DNA from: Chloroflexota bacterium
GTDB taxonomy: Bacteria; Chloroflexota; Anaerolineae; Anaerolineales; UBA4823
Length of the DNA: 5,495 nt
Direction: 5' to 3'
Assembly: GCA_030613705.1 (NCBI GenBank)
Contig: JAUWLJ010000170.1
Coordinates: forward strand, 1-5,495
Positions 1 through 5,495 of this stretch are shown piece after piece; within the stretch, counting starts at the first letter, position 1; each line of letters opens with the position of its first letter. Under the pieces are notes generated by a model. That model did no database searches, was not told the DNA's origin, and saw nothing but the letters and a program-made list of their open reading frames with translations. Made by a program: the position numbers and the translations under genes.

Positions 1-693
1 ATCTGGCATGGCAGGGTGCATGGCTGCTGAATCACTCAGCGGGATGATCTGGTCATCTGCACCGTGGAGAATCAATGTTGGGACCTTAATCTGTCCGAGG
101 GTTGGGGTTGAGTCGGGTCTGGTTTTCATACCCTTTAGTGCTGATACCATCCCGCTGGTGGACGTTTTCTCCATAATCCCCGCTACCTGAGAAACAAGTT
201 CTGGTTTTTCACGGTAGGTTTGAGGTGCCATGATGATGGGCAACATACTGTCGATTACGGATTGGGTCCCGTTTTTCTCTGTTAGCAGGGCGGCTTTGTC
301 ACGGTTAATTTTTGCTTCCACGGAGTCAGCGCCAGCCCGGGTTGATGCCAGGACCAATCCGGAAACCTTTTCTGTGTGGCGTCTAAAGAAGGCAAAGCTA
401 ACATAGCCACCCATCGAGAGACCGCAAACGACCACTGGTTGATCCACTTTCAACGCCTCCAGAACCCCAGCACAGTCATCTGCCAGTAGATCCATCGAGT
501 AAGGACCTTCAGTAGGAGGGGATTGACCATGCCCACGTAAATCGAGGGCGATAACTCTAGCAGTGGCGGAAAGGGTTTCAATTTGCGGTCGCCACATTTC
601 CCGGTTGAGAGGGAAACCGTGAATCAGGAGCAATGGCACTCCACTGCCGAGGTCTTCCACGAATATATTTGTATCCTGCAGTTTGATTCTCAT
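1..693 (-). CDS. alpha/beta-fold hydrolase, C-terminus cut by window edge
   Basis: This gene encodes an alpha/beta-hydrolase-fold enzyme; 231 codons are visible and the stop lies beyond the left edge. Seen directly: the oxyanion-hole HGF at residues 25-27, the DLRGHGQS segment at 51-58, the nucleophile elbow GLSMGG with Ser93, and the acid-turn motif HGADDQIIP, whose Asp214 is the likely catalytic acid. The catalytic His normally lies about 25-30 residues further on, so it should be just outside the window. There is no signal peptide, so it is probably cytoplasmic. The ATG at 693 follows the oxidoreductase stop by 21 nt, and GGGAGG lies about 11 nt upstream, a long but usable spacing. Family knowledge covers esterases, lactonases, haloperoxidase-like enzymes and 3-oxoadipate enol-lactonases. 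The substrate cannot be told from the sequence. Pairing with an F420-type oxidoreductase hints at catabolism of a small organic compound, which is inference only. Confidence 0.9.
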   Translation of the reverse strand, partial: MRIKLQDTNIFVEDLGSGVPLLLIHGFPLNREMWRPQIETLSATARVIALDLRGHGQSPPTEGPYSMDLLADDCAGVLEALKVDQPVVVCGLSMGGYVSFAFFRRHTEKVSGLVLASTRAGADSVEAKINRDKAALLTEKNGTQSVIDSMLPIIMAPQTYREKPELVSQVAGIMEKTSTSGMVSALKGMKTRPDSTPTLGQIKVPTLILHGADDQIIPLSDSAAMHPAMPD

Positions 694-714
694 ATAGAGG
701 ATTACCTCCCTTCC

Positions 715-1590
715 TTACCTGTGTGCGATGTCCATGGTAGTAGCGAACAGCTGCAGGGCATCCAGGTGTCTGGCAGGCGTATCAAATCCTACCTGCATTG
801 TGTTGAATGAAATATGGGTCGCTCCCACATCTTGCCAGCCTCCAAGCAGCTGCTCCCACGAAGCTGGATTCCCATCATCATAGCGGATCCTGGCTTCGAC
901 GCCGAAACTGGACTTATTTCTGCCAGCTTGCTCTAGATAACCCTCGACTCTGGTGAGGGTCGGTTGAGCATCTTCCGCGCGGCGATAATTAGGTATCCAC
1001 CCATCGCCAATGGTCGCTGCCCGCCGTAATACTGGTTCAGCGTGCCCTCCAAACCAAATCGGGATCGGGCGCTGGATCGGGAGGGGGTTGATACCTGCAT
1101 CTGGGATGGTGTGCCAACGTCCAGTGTAATTAACCAGTGGTTGGGTCCATAACTGGCGCATCAATCTCACCTGTTCTTCAATCCGGCGACCACGGTCGTA
1201 AAAATTTTCGCCTAATGCTGTGTACTCAGGTTTATTCCAACCTATACCGACTCCCAGGCGCAGGCGACCAGCGGATAAAACATCTAATGTGGCAGCCTGT
1301 TTGGCCACTAAAGCTGTCTGGCGTTGGGGTAGGATCAGGATTCCAGTTATAAATCCCAGCTGGTTCGTAACCGCGGCCATATAACTGAATAATAGTAAGG
1401 GTGATTGGAATGGAGTTTGGAAGTCGTACGGGCCATCCCAATCCTCAGATCGATCGGGATTGACTCCCAAAACATGGTCATATGCTAGAACGTGTGTGAA
1501 GCCCAATCCTTCCGCGGTTTGGACGAGATCCCGAATAGCGAGTGGATCATTTCCGAATTCCGTTTGCGGGTAGACGAAACCTATATTCAT
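715..1590 (-). CDS. luciferase-like (LLM) F420-dependent oxidoreductase, Rv2161c-type
   Basis: This is a 291-residue TIM-barrel protein of the bacterial luciferase-like superfamily. It most resembles the Rv2161c-type F420-dependent subgroup, which moves hydride between coenzyme F420 (or a flavin) and an unknown small substrate. Seen directly: the N-terminal strand MNIGFVYPQTEFG, AYDHVLG at 36-42, TGILILPQRQTALVAKQAATLDVLSAGRLRLGVGIGW split across 82-118, and PIPIWFGGHAEPVLRRAA at 175-192 followed by GDGWIPNY. These are hallmark strands of the family. Start choice: the frame is open to a TTG at 1617 and an ATG at 1599, but conserved homology begins at the ATG at 1590. AAGG lies 9 nt before that ATG, and it overlaps the stop of the upstream remnant as ATGA, suggesting translational coupling. 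The stop is 21 nt from the hydrolase start, so the two probably form an operon. Whether the host makes F420 cannot be seen here; FMN use is the alternative. Confidence 0.9.
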   Translation of the reverse strand: MNIGFVYPQTEFGNDPLAIRDLVQTAEGLGFTHVLAYDHVLGVNPDRSEDWDGPYDFQTPFQSPLLLFSYMAAVTNQLGFITGILILPQRQTALVAKQAATLDVLSAGRLRLGVGIGWNKPEYTALGENFYDRGRRIEEQVRLMRQLWTQPLVNYTGRWHTIPDAGINPLPIQRPIPIWFGGHAEPVLRRAATIGDGWIPNYRRAEDAQPTLTRVEGYLEQAGRNKSSFGVEARIRYDDGNPASWEQLLGGWQDVGATHISFNTMQVGFDTPARHLDALQLFATTMDIAHR

Positions 1591-1742
1591 TTTCTCCATC
1601 CTTGTCTGCTTTGCCAAGCTCTGATTTGTTCTGCATGCTCAGCTTCATGTTTGAAGCTATCCCTAACGATCCATTCCCACAAGGAGTTTTTCTTTTTCCA
1701 TCGTATTCCCAATAACTTGATTATTAGTTCAAGGAGAACCAT
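1587..1742 (-). pseudogene. 51-codon ORF, probable C-terminal remnant of a DinB/ClbS-like protein
   Basis: A short open frame between valS and the oxidoreductase runs from the ATG at 1742 to a TGA at 1587-1589. Residues 21-43, LWEWIVRDSF followed by KHEAEHAEQIRAW, form an amphipathic, His-rich helix. It resembles the last helix of ClbS/DfsB and other DinB-fold four-helix-bundle proteins, which often end in a Trp/Ile helix followed by HxxEHxxQIRxW. The first ~20 residues (MVLLELIIKL and a Lys-rich stretch) are not recognised, and no ribosome binding site precedes the ATG. The frame stays open back into the valS 3' end, but the residues there do not look DinB-like. The TGA overlaps the oxidoreductase ATG (ATGA), as expected for a former operon partner. 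I infer a 5'-deleted gene; a chance ORF or a small functional peptide remain possible. Confidence 0.45.
1641..1658 (-). repeat. perfect 7-bp inverted repeat inside the DinB-like remnant
   Basis: AGCTTCA and TGAAGCT flank a 4-nt AACA loop. The hairpin lies inside the remnant ORF, about 50 nt before the oxidoreductase start. No T-run follows on either strand, so it is not an intrinsic terminator. It could influence mRNA processing between valS and the oxidoreductase or be chance. Confidence 0.35.
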
Positions 1743-1765
1743 TGTCGGAGCAGGTAGTATCGAAT

Positions 1766-4504
1766 TTAACCTTTTTGGGTCTTGGATAGAGCCGCGAGCT
1801 GGATTGTTATCTTTTCTGCCTTGGCCTGGTAATCAGCCAGTTTATGACGTTCATTTTCAACGACATTTGCAGGAGCTTTTTCCGCAAATGGACCAGCTAA
1901 CAAGGTTTCGAGGCGCTCGATCTGGGTGGTGGCTTCAGAGAGATCTTTACCCAAACGTGCGCGTTGTTCTGCTGGGTCAACTAATTCTGCCAGCGGCAAG
2001 TAGGCTTCGATTTGACCGACGACCAAAGCAATATGGCCCTCTGGTTTTTCCACCAGACGCTCAAGTATAGTGGTCTGCTCAGGATCTAGCCGTGCTAAAG
2101 CAGTGATGGTGGTCGCCTGTCGTCGGAGCACAGCTGTACGGTCACCACCAACAAGCGTTACCGGTATTTTTAGTTTGGGATCGACATTTTCCTCAGCGCG
2201 CAAGTTGCGGATCGCCCGCACCAGTTCCATGATCAAGGTGAAATCAGCTATCGTCTGGGCTTCCCAGGGATTTTCTGGAGTTGGCTCGGGCCAACGGGCG
2301 ACGATCAGGGCTTGCTCCCATCGATTTCCATGACTTGGAACTATTGGTTTCTTGAGTTCACTTGCAGCTTTCTTTATATGTCCCCAAATCTCCTCCGTCA
2401 CAAATGGTGTAAATGGATGCAACCAGCGCAGGCAGGTGTCCAGTACCTGGACCAGGGTGCGCGCCGTGGTGTAAGCCATGCGATCACCTTCAAGCAGCTG
2501 CAGTTTGGCGATCTCAACATACCAATCCGCGAACTCATTCCAGAAGAAGTCGTATATTTGTCTACCGGCCTCACCATATTGGTAATTCTGGAAAAGCCGT
2601 TCAACGTCCCGCGCAAGTATTGAGCTGCGCGCTAATACCCACTGGTCTGCCAGGCTTGGAACTGGTTCTGTTTCCTGATTGGGGAAATCAATGTCTTTAA
2701 CCTGTTCGAGGGTTCTCAAGATTAAACGAGCTGCATTCCAAATCTTGTTGGCAAAGTTACGATTCGCTTCCACTTTTTTCAAACTCAGGTTCATATCCTT
2801 CCCGGGTGTTGAACCGACCAGCATGGTAAACCGCAAGGCATCTGTGCCTAGATCGTCCATGACTACCAGCGGGTCAATCACGTTGCCGTATGTTTTGCTC
2901 ATCTTGCGCCCGTTTTCGTCGCGGATCAGGCCGTGCAAATAGACCGTGTGAAAAGGGATTTCGCCAGTAAATTCGATACCATCCATGATCATGCGTGCTA
3001 CCCAGAAAAAGAGGATATCGTAGCCAGTCTCCATCAGCGATGTCGGGTAAAAATATTTGTAATCGGGGGTTTCGTCAGGCCAGCCCAAAGTGGAGAAAGG
3101 CCACAATCCAGAGGAGAACCAGGTATCCAGCACATCTGGATCCTGGACCAGATTTTCGCTTGAGCATTGAGTGCATGTGCTTGGATCTTCCCGGGAGACG
3201 ATCACCTCGTCACAATCTTGACAGGTCCAGACGGGGATGCGATGCCCCCACCACAATTGGCGAGAGATACACCAATCCTCAATATTCTCCAGCCAATTGT
3301 AATAAACTTTTTTGAACCGATCTGGGATAATGCGAATACGACCCTCGCGCACTGTCTCTAAAGCAACTTCTGCCAATGGCTGGATGCGCACAAACCATTG
3401 GGTTGAGATCATGGGCTCGATAATTTCACCACCTCGTTGAGAGCGGGGGACATTCATCATGTACGGCTCTTCTTTGATCGCAAGATCTGCAGCGCGCATG
3501 TCATCCCACAGGTTTTGACGAGCCTCGAAACGATCTTGTCCGGCATACGGACCACCGTGATCGTTTACTCGGGCGGCTTCATCGAGTACAGAGATGAGAG
3601 ACAAGCCGTGTCGTTCGCCTATTTCGTAGTCGTTGGGATCATGACCGGGGGTGACCTTGAGCGCGCCAGTCCCGAATTCCCGGTCGACGTACTGATCAGC
3701 AATCACTGGAATCCGGCGCCCCAAGATGGGGACAATAACTTCTTGACCGATGTATTCCTGGTAGCGCGCATCATCTGGATGGACAGCCAGACCAGTATCC
3801 CCCAAGATGGTTTCCGGACGGGTGGTGGCTACAGGGATGAACTCTGTATCAGACCCAGCCAGCATGTATTTGAAATAATACAGCGTGCCCGGCTCCTCAG
3901 AGTATTCCACCTCCAAATCTGAGACTGCAGTTTTCAATCCAGGGGACCAGTTGATCAAGCGCGGTCCGCGATAGATCAAACCTTTCTCATAAAGTCGCAC
4001 AAAAGCTTCCCGCACCGATCGGGAGAGCCCTTCGTCCAGGGTGAACCGCTCCCGCTCCCAGTCGCAAGATGCACCCAAGCGGCGAATCTGTTGCGTGATG
4101 ATACCGCCATATTTTTCTTTCCAGGCCCAGGTGCGGCGCAGGAATTCTGCACGCCCGACCTGCTCACGCGTTTGCCCCTCCTTCGCCAGGGCTTTTTCAA
4201 TCTGCAGTTGGGTGGCGATCCCAGCGTGGTCGGATCCCGGCACCCATAAGGTGGGGTTGCCTTTCATGCGCTGGTAGCGGATCATCAAATCTTCCATGGA
4301 AACAAACATGGCATGACCGAGGTGCAATTCGCCGGTTATATTGGGGGGTGGGATGGAGATCACGAAGGGTTTCACACTCGGGTCGAAATCAGGATTACTC
4401 GGATCATTGCTGGGTTTAAAGAATCCTTCCTTCTCCCACCAATCATAGATTCGACTTTCTGTGGATTTAAAATCGTAAGCTTTGGGCAAAGTAAATGAGG
4501 TCAT
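1766..4504 (-). CDS. valS: valyl-tRNA synthetase, bacterial type, full length
   Basis: A cytoplasmic class Ia synthetase of 912 residues that charges tRNA-Val with valine using ATP and edits mischarged Thr-tRNA-Val. Seen directly: PPPNITGELHLGH at 52-64 (HIGH motif HLGH 61-64); GSDHAGIATQ at 90-99; CP1 editing domain with TTRPETILGDTGLAVHPDD at 227-245 and GTGALKVTPGHDPND at 278-292; DWCISRQLWWGHRIPVW at 410-426; four cysteines at 428, 431, 444 and 447 that look like a zinc knuckle; KMSKT at 534-538 (the usual KMSKS with a Thr) followed by YGNVIDP; the anticodon-binding helical domain at roughly 610-770; and a C-terminal coiled-coil arm at about 835-910. Length and domain order are normal and no key residue is missing. 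The ATG at 4504 has GGAG 7 nt upstream. It starts 58 nt after the chimeric ORF with no terminator between, so it should share the T-box-controlled transcript. Confidence 0.98.
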   Translation of the reverse strand: MTSFTLPKAYDFKSTESRIYDWWEKEGFFKPSNDPSNPDFDPSVKPFVISIPPPNITGELHLGHAMFVSMEDLMIRYQRMKGNPTLWVPGSDHAGIATQLQIEKALAKEGQTREQVGRAEFLRRTWAWKEKYGGIITQQIRRLGASCDWERERFTLDEGLSRSVREAFVRLYEKGLIYRGPRLINWSPGLKTAVSDLEVEYSEEPGTLYYFKYMLAGSDTEFIPVATTRPETILGDTGLAVHPDDARYQEYIGQEVIVPILGRRIPVIADQYVDREFGTGALKVTPGHDPNDYEIGERHGLSLISVLDEAARVNDHGGPYAGQDRFEARQNLWDDMRAADLAIKEEPYMMNVPRSQRGGEIIEPMISTQWFVRIQPLAEVALETVREGRIRIIPDRFKKVYYNWLENIEDWCISRQLWWGHRIPVWTCQDCDEVIVSREDPSTCTQCSSENLVQDPDVLDTWFSSGLWPFSTLGWPDETPDYKYFYPTSLMETGYDILFFWVARMIMDGIEFTGEIPFHTVYLHGLIRDENGRKMSKTYGNVIDPLVVMDDLGTDALRFTMLVGSTPGKDMNLSLKKVEANRNFANKIWNAARLILRTLEQVKDIDFPNQETEPVPSLADQWVLARSSILARDVERLFQNYQYGEAGRQIYDFFWNEFADWYVEIAKLQLLEGDRMAYTTARTLVQVLDTCLRWLHPFTPFVTEEIWGHIKKAASELKKPIVPSHGNRWEQALIVARWPEPTPENPWEAQTIADFTLIMELVRAIRNLRAEENVDPKLKIPVTLVGGDRTAVLRRQATTITALARLDPEQTTILERLVEKPEGHIALVVGQIEAYLPLAELVDPAEQRARLGKDLSEATTQIERLETLLAGPFAEKAPANVVENERHKLADYQAKAEKITIQLAALSKTQKG

Positions 4505-4518
4505 CTAATATCTCCAAG

Positions 4519-4540
4519 TTGATCCTATCATTATGATCAA
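4519..4540 (-). repeat. imperfect palindrome in the 58-nt gap upstream of valS
   Basis: TTGATC and GATCAA arms (6 bp) enclose a 10-nt AT-rich loop that itself contains part of ATCATAATGAT, a palindrome of 5-bp arms. It ends just upstream of the valS Shine-Dalgarno GGAG. It may be an operator, a weak mRNA hairpin near the ribosome site, or chance in AT-rich DNA. No U-run follows, so it is not a terminator. Confidence 0.25.
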
Positions 4541-4562
4541 TTGTTAAGCAATATTTTCTAAG

Positions 4563-4904
4563 TTACAAAATAAATTTTCCGCGTATGACTGTCACTGCCT
4601 GTCCACCAACCCTGACGGATTGGATATCTTCGGGGGAGCCGATAACTTCGATATCTGCCCGACCATGCCGGTTGAACCAGTGAACTTGTTCTGCGATGAA
4701 GGTTGATCCGTCGATCAAACCATAATACCAGAGATAAGCAGCCATACCTCGATGGAGGTCCCCAGAGACCGTGGGAGGAGGGGTGTCTATCGAATAAACC
4801 GCTCGTTCATCCTTGGATGTGTAATGGTAAACACCCGCAATTTCCCAGAGTTCTTGCAGCTTAGGTTCTGCCTCACCTGGATGGTAATGCTTGGATAAAG
4901 ACAC
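4563..4904 (-). pseudogene. chimeric ORF: archaeal-type ValRS N-terminus joined to PhzF-like C-terminus
   Basis: The first gene behind the T-box is an intact 113-codon frame made of two unrelated pieces. Residues 1-52 (KHYHPGEAEPKLQELWEIAG, then VYSIDTPPPTVSGDLH) match the start of the archaeal/rickettsial-type ValRS, whose usual text is DTPPPTVSGxLHxGH. The frame leaves that family inside the HIGH motif, which reads LHRGM with the second His lost. Residues from about 54 (AAYLWYYGLIDGSTFIAEQ, ending SVRVGGQAVTVIRG) match the last strands of PhzF/diaminopimelate-epimerase-like proteins. The usually conserved EQGxxMGRP reads EQVHWFNRH at 72-80, with changes at 74, 77, 78 and 80 that suggest relaxed selection. 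The junction lies near 4742-4754. Start: GTG at 4904, with GGAGG 5 nt upstream. Neither half can be an active enzyme. It is best read as a deletion scar that is still translatable; an assembly chimera is less likely but possible. Confidence 0.75.
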
Positions 4905-4909
4905 GCTGA

Positions 4910-4914
4910 CCTCC
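4910..4914 (-). promoter_or_regulatory. Shine-Dalgarno GGAGG for the chimeric ORF
   Basis: GGAGG lies 5 nt before the GTG at 4904, downstream of the T-box terminator. It fixes the GTG as the start and shows that the remnant ORF still carries the translation signal of the original first gene. Confidence 0.7.
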
Positions 4915-4951
4915 AGACTGGGTGAAAAAGAAGTAGCGATAATTTGTTAAA

Positions 4952-4988
4952 CAAAAAATCCCTTTCATCCACAACGAGGACGAAAGGG
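4952..4988 (-). terminator. intrinsic terminator of the T-box leader
   Basis: On the minus strand CCCTTTCGTCC (4988-4978) pairs with GGATGAAAGGG (4970-4960). This gives an 11-bp stem with one G-U pair and a 7-nt loop, followed by A and six T. The 5' arm shares bases with the 3' strand of the antiterminator, so the two structures exclude each other. This is the default OFF state when tRNA-Val is charged. Confidence 0.93.
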
Positions 4989-5009
4989 TCACTTCCGCGG
5001 TACCACCTC
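4976..5009 (-). promoter_or_regulatory. T-box antiterminator with UGGU acceptor-binding bulge
   Basis: The conserved T-box AGAGGTGGTACCGCGG is present. Predicted helix A1 is GAGG (5009-5006) with CCUC (4979-4976). The 7-nt bulge UGGUACC is at 5005-4999. Helix A2 is GCGGAAG (4998-4992) with CUUUCGU (4986-4980), closed by the loop UGACC. UGGU can pair with the uncharged 3' end ACCA, consistent with the A discriminator of tRNA-Val. The 3' strand overlaps the terminator stem. Confidence 0.93.
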
Positions 5010-5063
5010 TATTCACCGGACATTCCTGACCGGCGCACTCAGCACCCCGACCAACATCAGGGC

Positions 5064-5082
5064 CTCGGTCCGTCTGACCAAG
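5064..5082 (-). other. T-box Stem III-like hairpin
   Basis: CTTGGTC (5082-5076) pairs with GACCGAG (5070-5064) over 7 bp, including one G-U, around a 5-nt AGACG loop. Its place between the Stem II region and the antiterminator fits Stem III or an insertion next to it. Confidence 0.55.
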
Positions 5083-5199
5083 CGCCAGTCCCGCCTTGCG
5101 GGGGACGGGGCTTCGCTGTAACGGGCTACCCGTGCCGTTCTACTCTCAGCTCAATCGTCCGTGAATCTTGATTAAACTGATTTCTTCGGCATTATCTCC

Positions 5200-5286
5200 G
5201 GGCGACCTTCGGGGCGAGGCGTCTGCGGGGGCTCTCAGCCTAAGGCCACACCTTCTCTGTCAGCGCCTTCAGAACCTACTCCTCCC
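5200..5286 (-). other. T-box Stem I with GUC (valine) specifier at 5204-5206
   Basis: GGG (5286-5284) can close on CCC (5202-5200). Inside it are AGTA (5280-5277) on the 5' side and GAAGGTCG on the 3' side, the usual surroundings of a specifier loop. GUC at 5206-5204 is followed by a purine (G5203), as expected, and encodes valine (tRNA-Val anticodon GAC). Above the loop GGCGCUG (5267-5261) pairs with CAG-A-CGCC (5225-5218) with one bulged A, and AGAGA follows as the AG-bulge element. The exact distal fold was not resolved by eye. Confidence 0.7.
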
Positions 5287-5319
5287 AGAGAGAGTTGTGA
5301 TGATTAAGATTGTGGAAGG

Positions 5320-5348
5320 ATTATACCCATTTTGAATATGCGAGTCAA
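5320..5348 (-). promoter_or_regulatory. sigma70-type promoter of the T-box/valS transcript
   Basis: On the minus strand TTGACT (5348-5343) and TATAAT (5325-5320) are separated by exactly 17 bp. That is five of six and six of six matches to consensus. The predicted start of RNA is near A5313, about 7 nt below the -10 box. It lies directly behind the DUF1684 stop, so valS has its own promoter rather than relying on read-through. Confidence 0.85.
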
Positions 5349-5364
5349 CCAAAGATTCTCAAAT

Positions 5365-5495
5365 TCAAGGGTAACGTAATTCTCCAGCACGGATAGGTAC
5401 GGATAACTGGTTCTCTGGTGGAGGTAAGGGACAATGCCAGCGGGAATTGTAAGCGCAGGAAGGGTTATAGGCAAAATTGAAATCAACAACCAGCC
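5365..5495 (-). CDS. DUF1684 domain protein, C-terminal 42 residues only
   Basis: The open frame enters from the right edge (first whole codon at 5493) and stops at TGA 5365-5367. The visible text, VDFNFAYNPSCAYNSRWHCP followed by LPPPENQLSVPIRAGELRYP, carries the signature end of DUF1684 proteins: DFNxAYNPxCAY, a CPLPPxEN block and an IRAGExxY tail. The two cysteines (residues 13 and 21 of the visible part) are typical of the family. No enzymatic role is established for it as far as I know. Another minus-strand frame is also open through 5304-5495 and looks hydrophobic, but the DUF1684 motif shows which frame is coding. No terminator is visible between this stop and the valS promoter 16 nt further on. 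Confidence 0.85.
   Translation of the reverse strand, partial: LVVDFNFAYNPSCAYNSRWHCPLPPPENQLSVPIRAGELRYP

Larger units (their letters stand above)
4952..5313 (-). ncRNA. T-box riboswitch leader, tRNA-Val responsive
   Basis: A leader of about 360 nt runs from the predicted start near 5313 to the terminator U-run. In order it holds Stem I (about 5200-5286), a linker, a Stem II region with CTGAGAGTAG and CCCGTTACAG typical of T-box pseudoknot elements, GC-rich hairpins, then the antiterminator and terminator. A hairpin ACGGG-TAG-CCCGT lies at 5133-5121, and further pairing is CCTGA (5061-5057) with TCAGG (5029-5025) enclosing GGTGC/GCGCC. T-boxes bind a specific tRNA through a codon-like specifier and sense its charging through the 3' end; uncharged tRNA permits read-through. 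The Val specifier and the downstream valS agree, so the regulated product is ValRS. The leader is long for the class because of the extra hairpins between Stem II and the antiterminator. Confidence 0.95.

Noticed and set aside
1641..1658. Terminator after valS
   Set aside because: The 7-bp hairpin has no T-run on either side and lies more than 100 nt past the valS stop. No other convincing terminator was found there.
1492..2070. 192-codon plus-strand ORF over the valS 3' end
   Set aside because: It lies antisense to the valS C-terminal domain and the remnant region, has no recognisable motif, and its composition is what an antisense shadow gives.
3437..3922. 161-codon plus-strand ORF
   Set aside because: It is entirely antisense to the well-supported ValS editing domain, with no family motif or ribosome site.
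4540..4568. Possible separate valS promoter (TTGTAA, 17 bp, AACAAT)
   Set aside because: Both boxes match consensus poorly and the DNA is AT-rich, so such matches are expected by chance. The strong promoter at 5320-5348 plus the T-box explains expression better.
5304..5489. Hydrophobic 61-residue ORF as a membrane protein gene
   Set aside because: It overlaps the DUF1684 coding frame and the promoter, starts with TTG without a ribosome site, and has no recognised motif.
1..5495. CRISPR array, insertion sequence, tRNA or rRNA gene
   Set aside because: No regularly spaced repeats, transposase motifs, terminal inverted repeats, cloverleaf or rRNA signature were seen on either strand by eye.

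Overview
The window reads as a slice of a mid-GC bacterial chromosome with every supported gene on the minus strand. Read in that direction (from high to low coordinates) the order is: the end of a DUF1684 protein gene, a sigma70-type promoter, a T-box riboswitch specific for tRNA-Val, a 113-codon chimeric remnant ORF, a full-length bacterial valyl-tRNA synthetase gene (valS), a short gene remnant, an F420-type luciferase-like oxidoreductase, and the start of an alpha/beta hydrolase that runs off the left edge. The protein style (Rv2161c-type luciferase-like oxidoreductase, DUF1684, KMSKT-type ValS) and the T-box suggest a Chloroflexota bacterium, perhaps Anaerolineae. That is inference from protein flavour, not a database result.

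Regulation: a near-consensus promoter (TTGACT, 17 bp, TATAAT; 5320-5348) starts a leader of about 360 nt. The leader has a Stem I with a GUC (Val) specifier, a T-box UGGU bulge that can pair with the ACCA end of tRNA-Val, a mutually exclusive antiterminator, and a terminator with a U-run. Uncharged tRNA-Val should therefore switch on what lies downstream.

The most unusual part is what the T-box drives first. The initial ORF (4563-4904) is not a normal gene. Its first ~52 residues match the N-terminus of an archaeal/rickettsial-type valyl-tRNA synthetase, up to and including a broken HIGH motif. The rest resembles the C-terminus of a PhzF/diaminopimelate-epimerase-like protein. A different, complete, bacterial-type valS follows 58 nt later with no terminator between. 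The simplest reading is that the T-box originally controlled another ValRS, which was lost by deletion, and the present valS now sits under the old riboswitch.

Downstream of valS lies a 51-codon ORF resembling the C-terminal helix of a DinB/ClbS-like four-helix-bundle protein. Its stop codon overlaps the ATG of the oxidoreductase (ATGA), which argues for a start at 1590 rather than the upstream TTG. The oxidoreductase and hydrolase are 21 nt apart and probably co-transcribed. valS is thus flanked on both sides by gene remnants. No plus-strand gene, tRNA, rRNA, CRISPR or insertion sequence was recognised.
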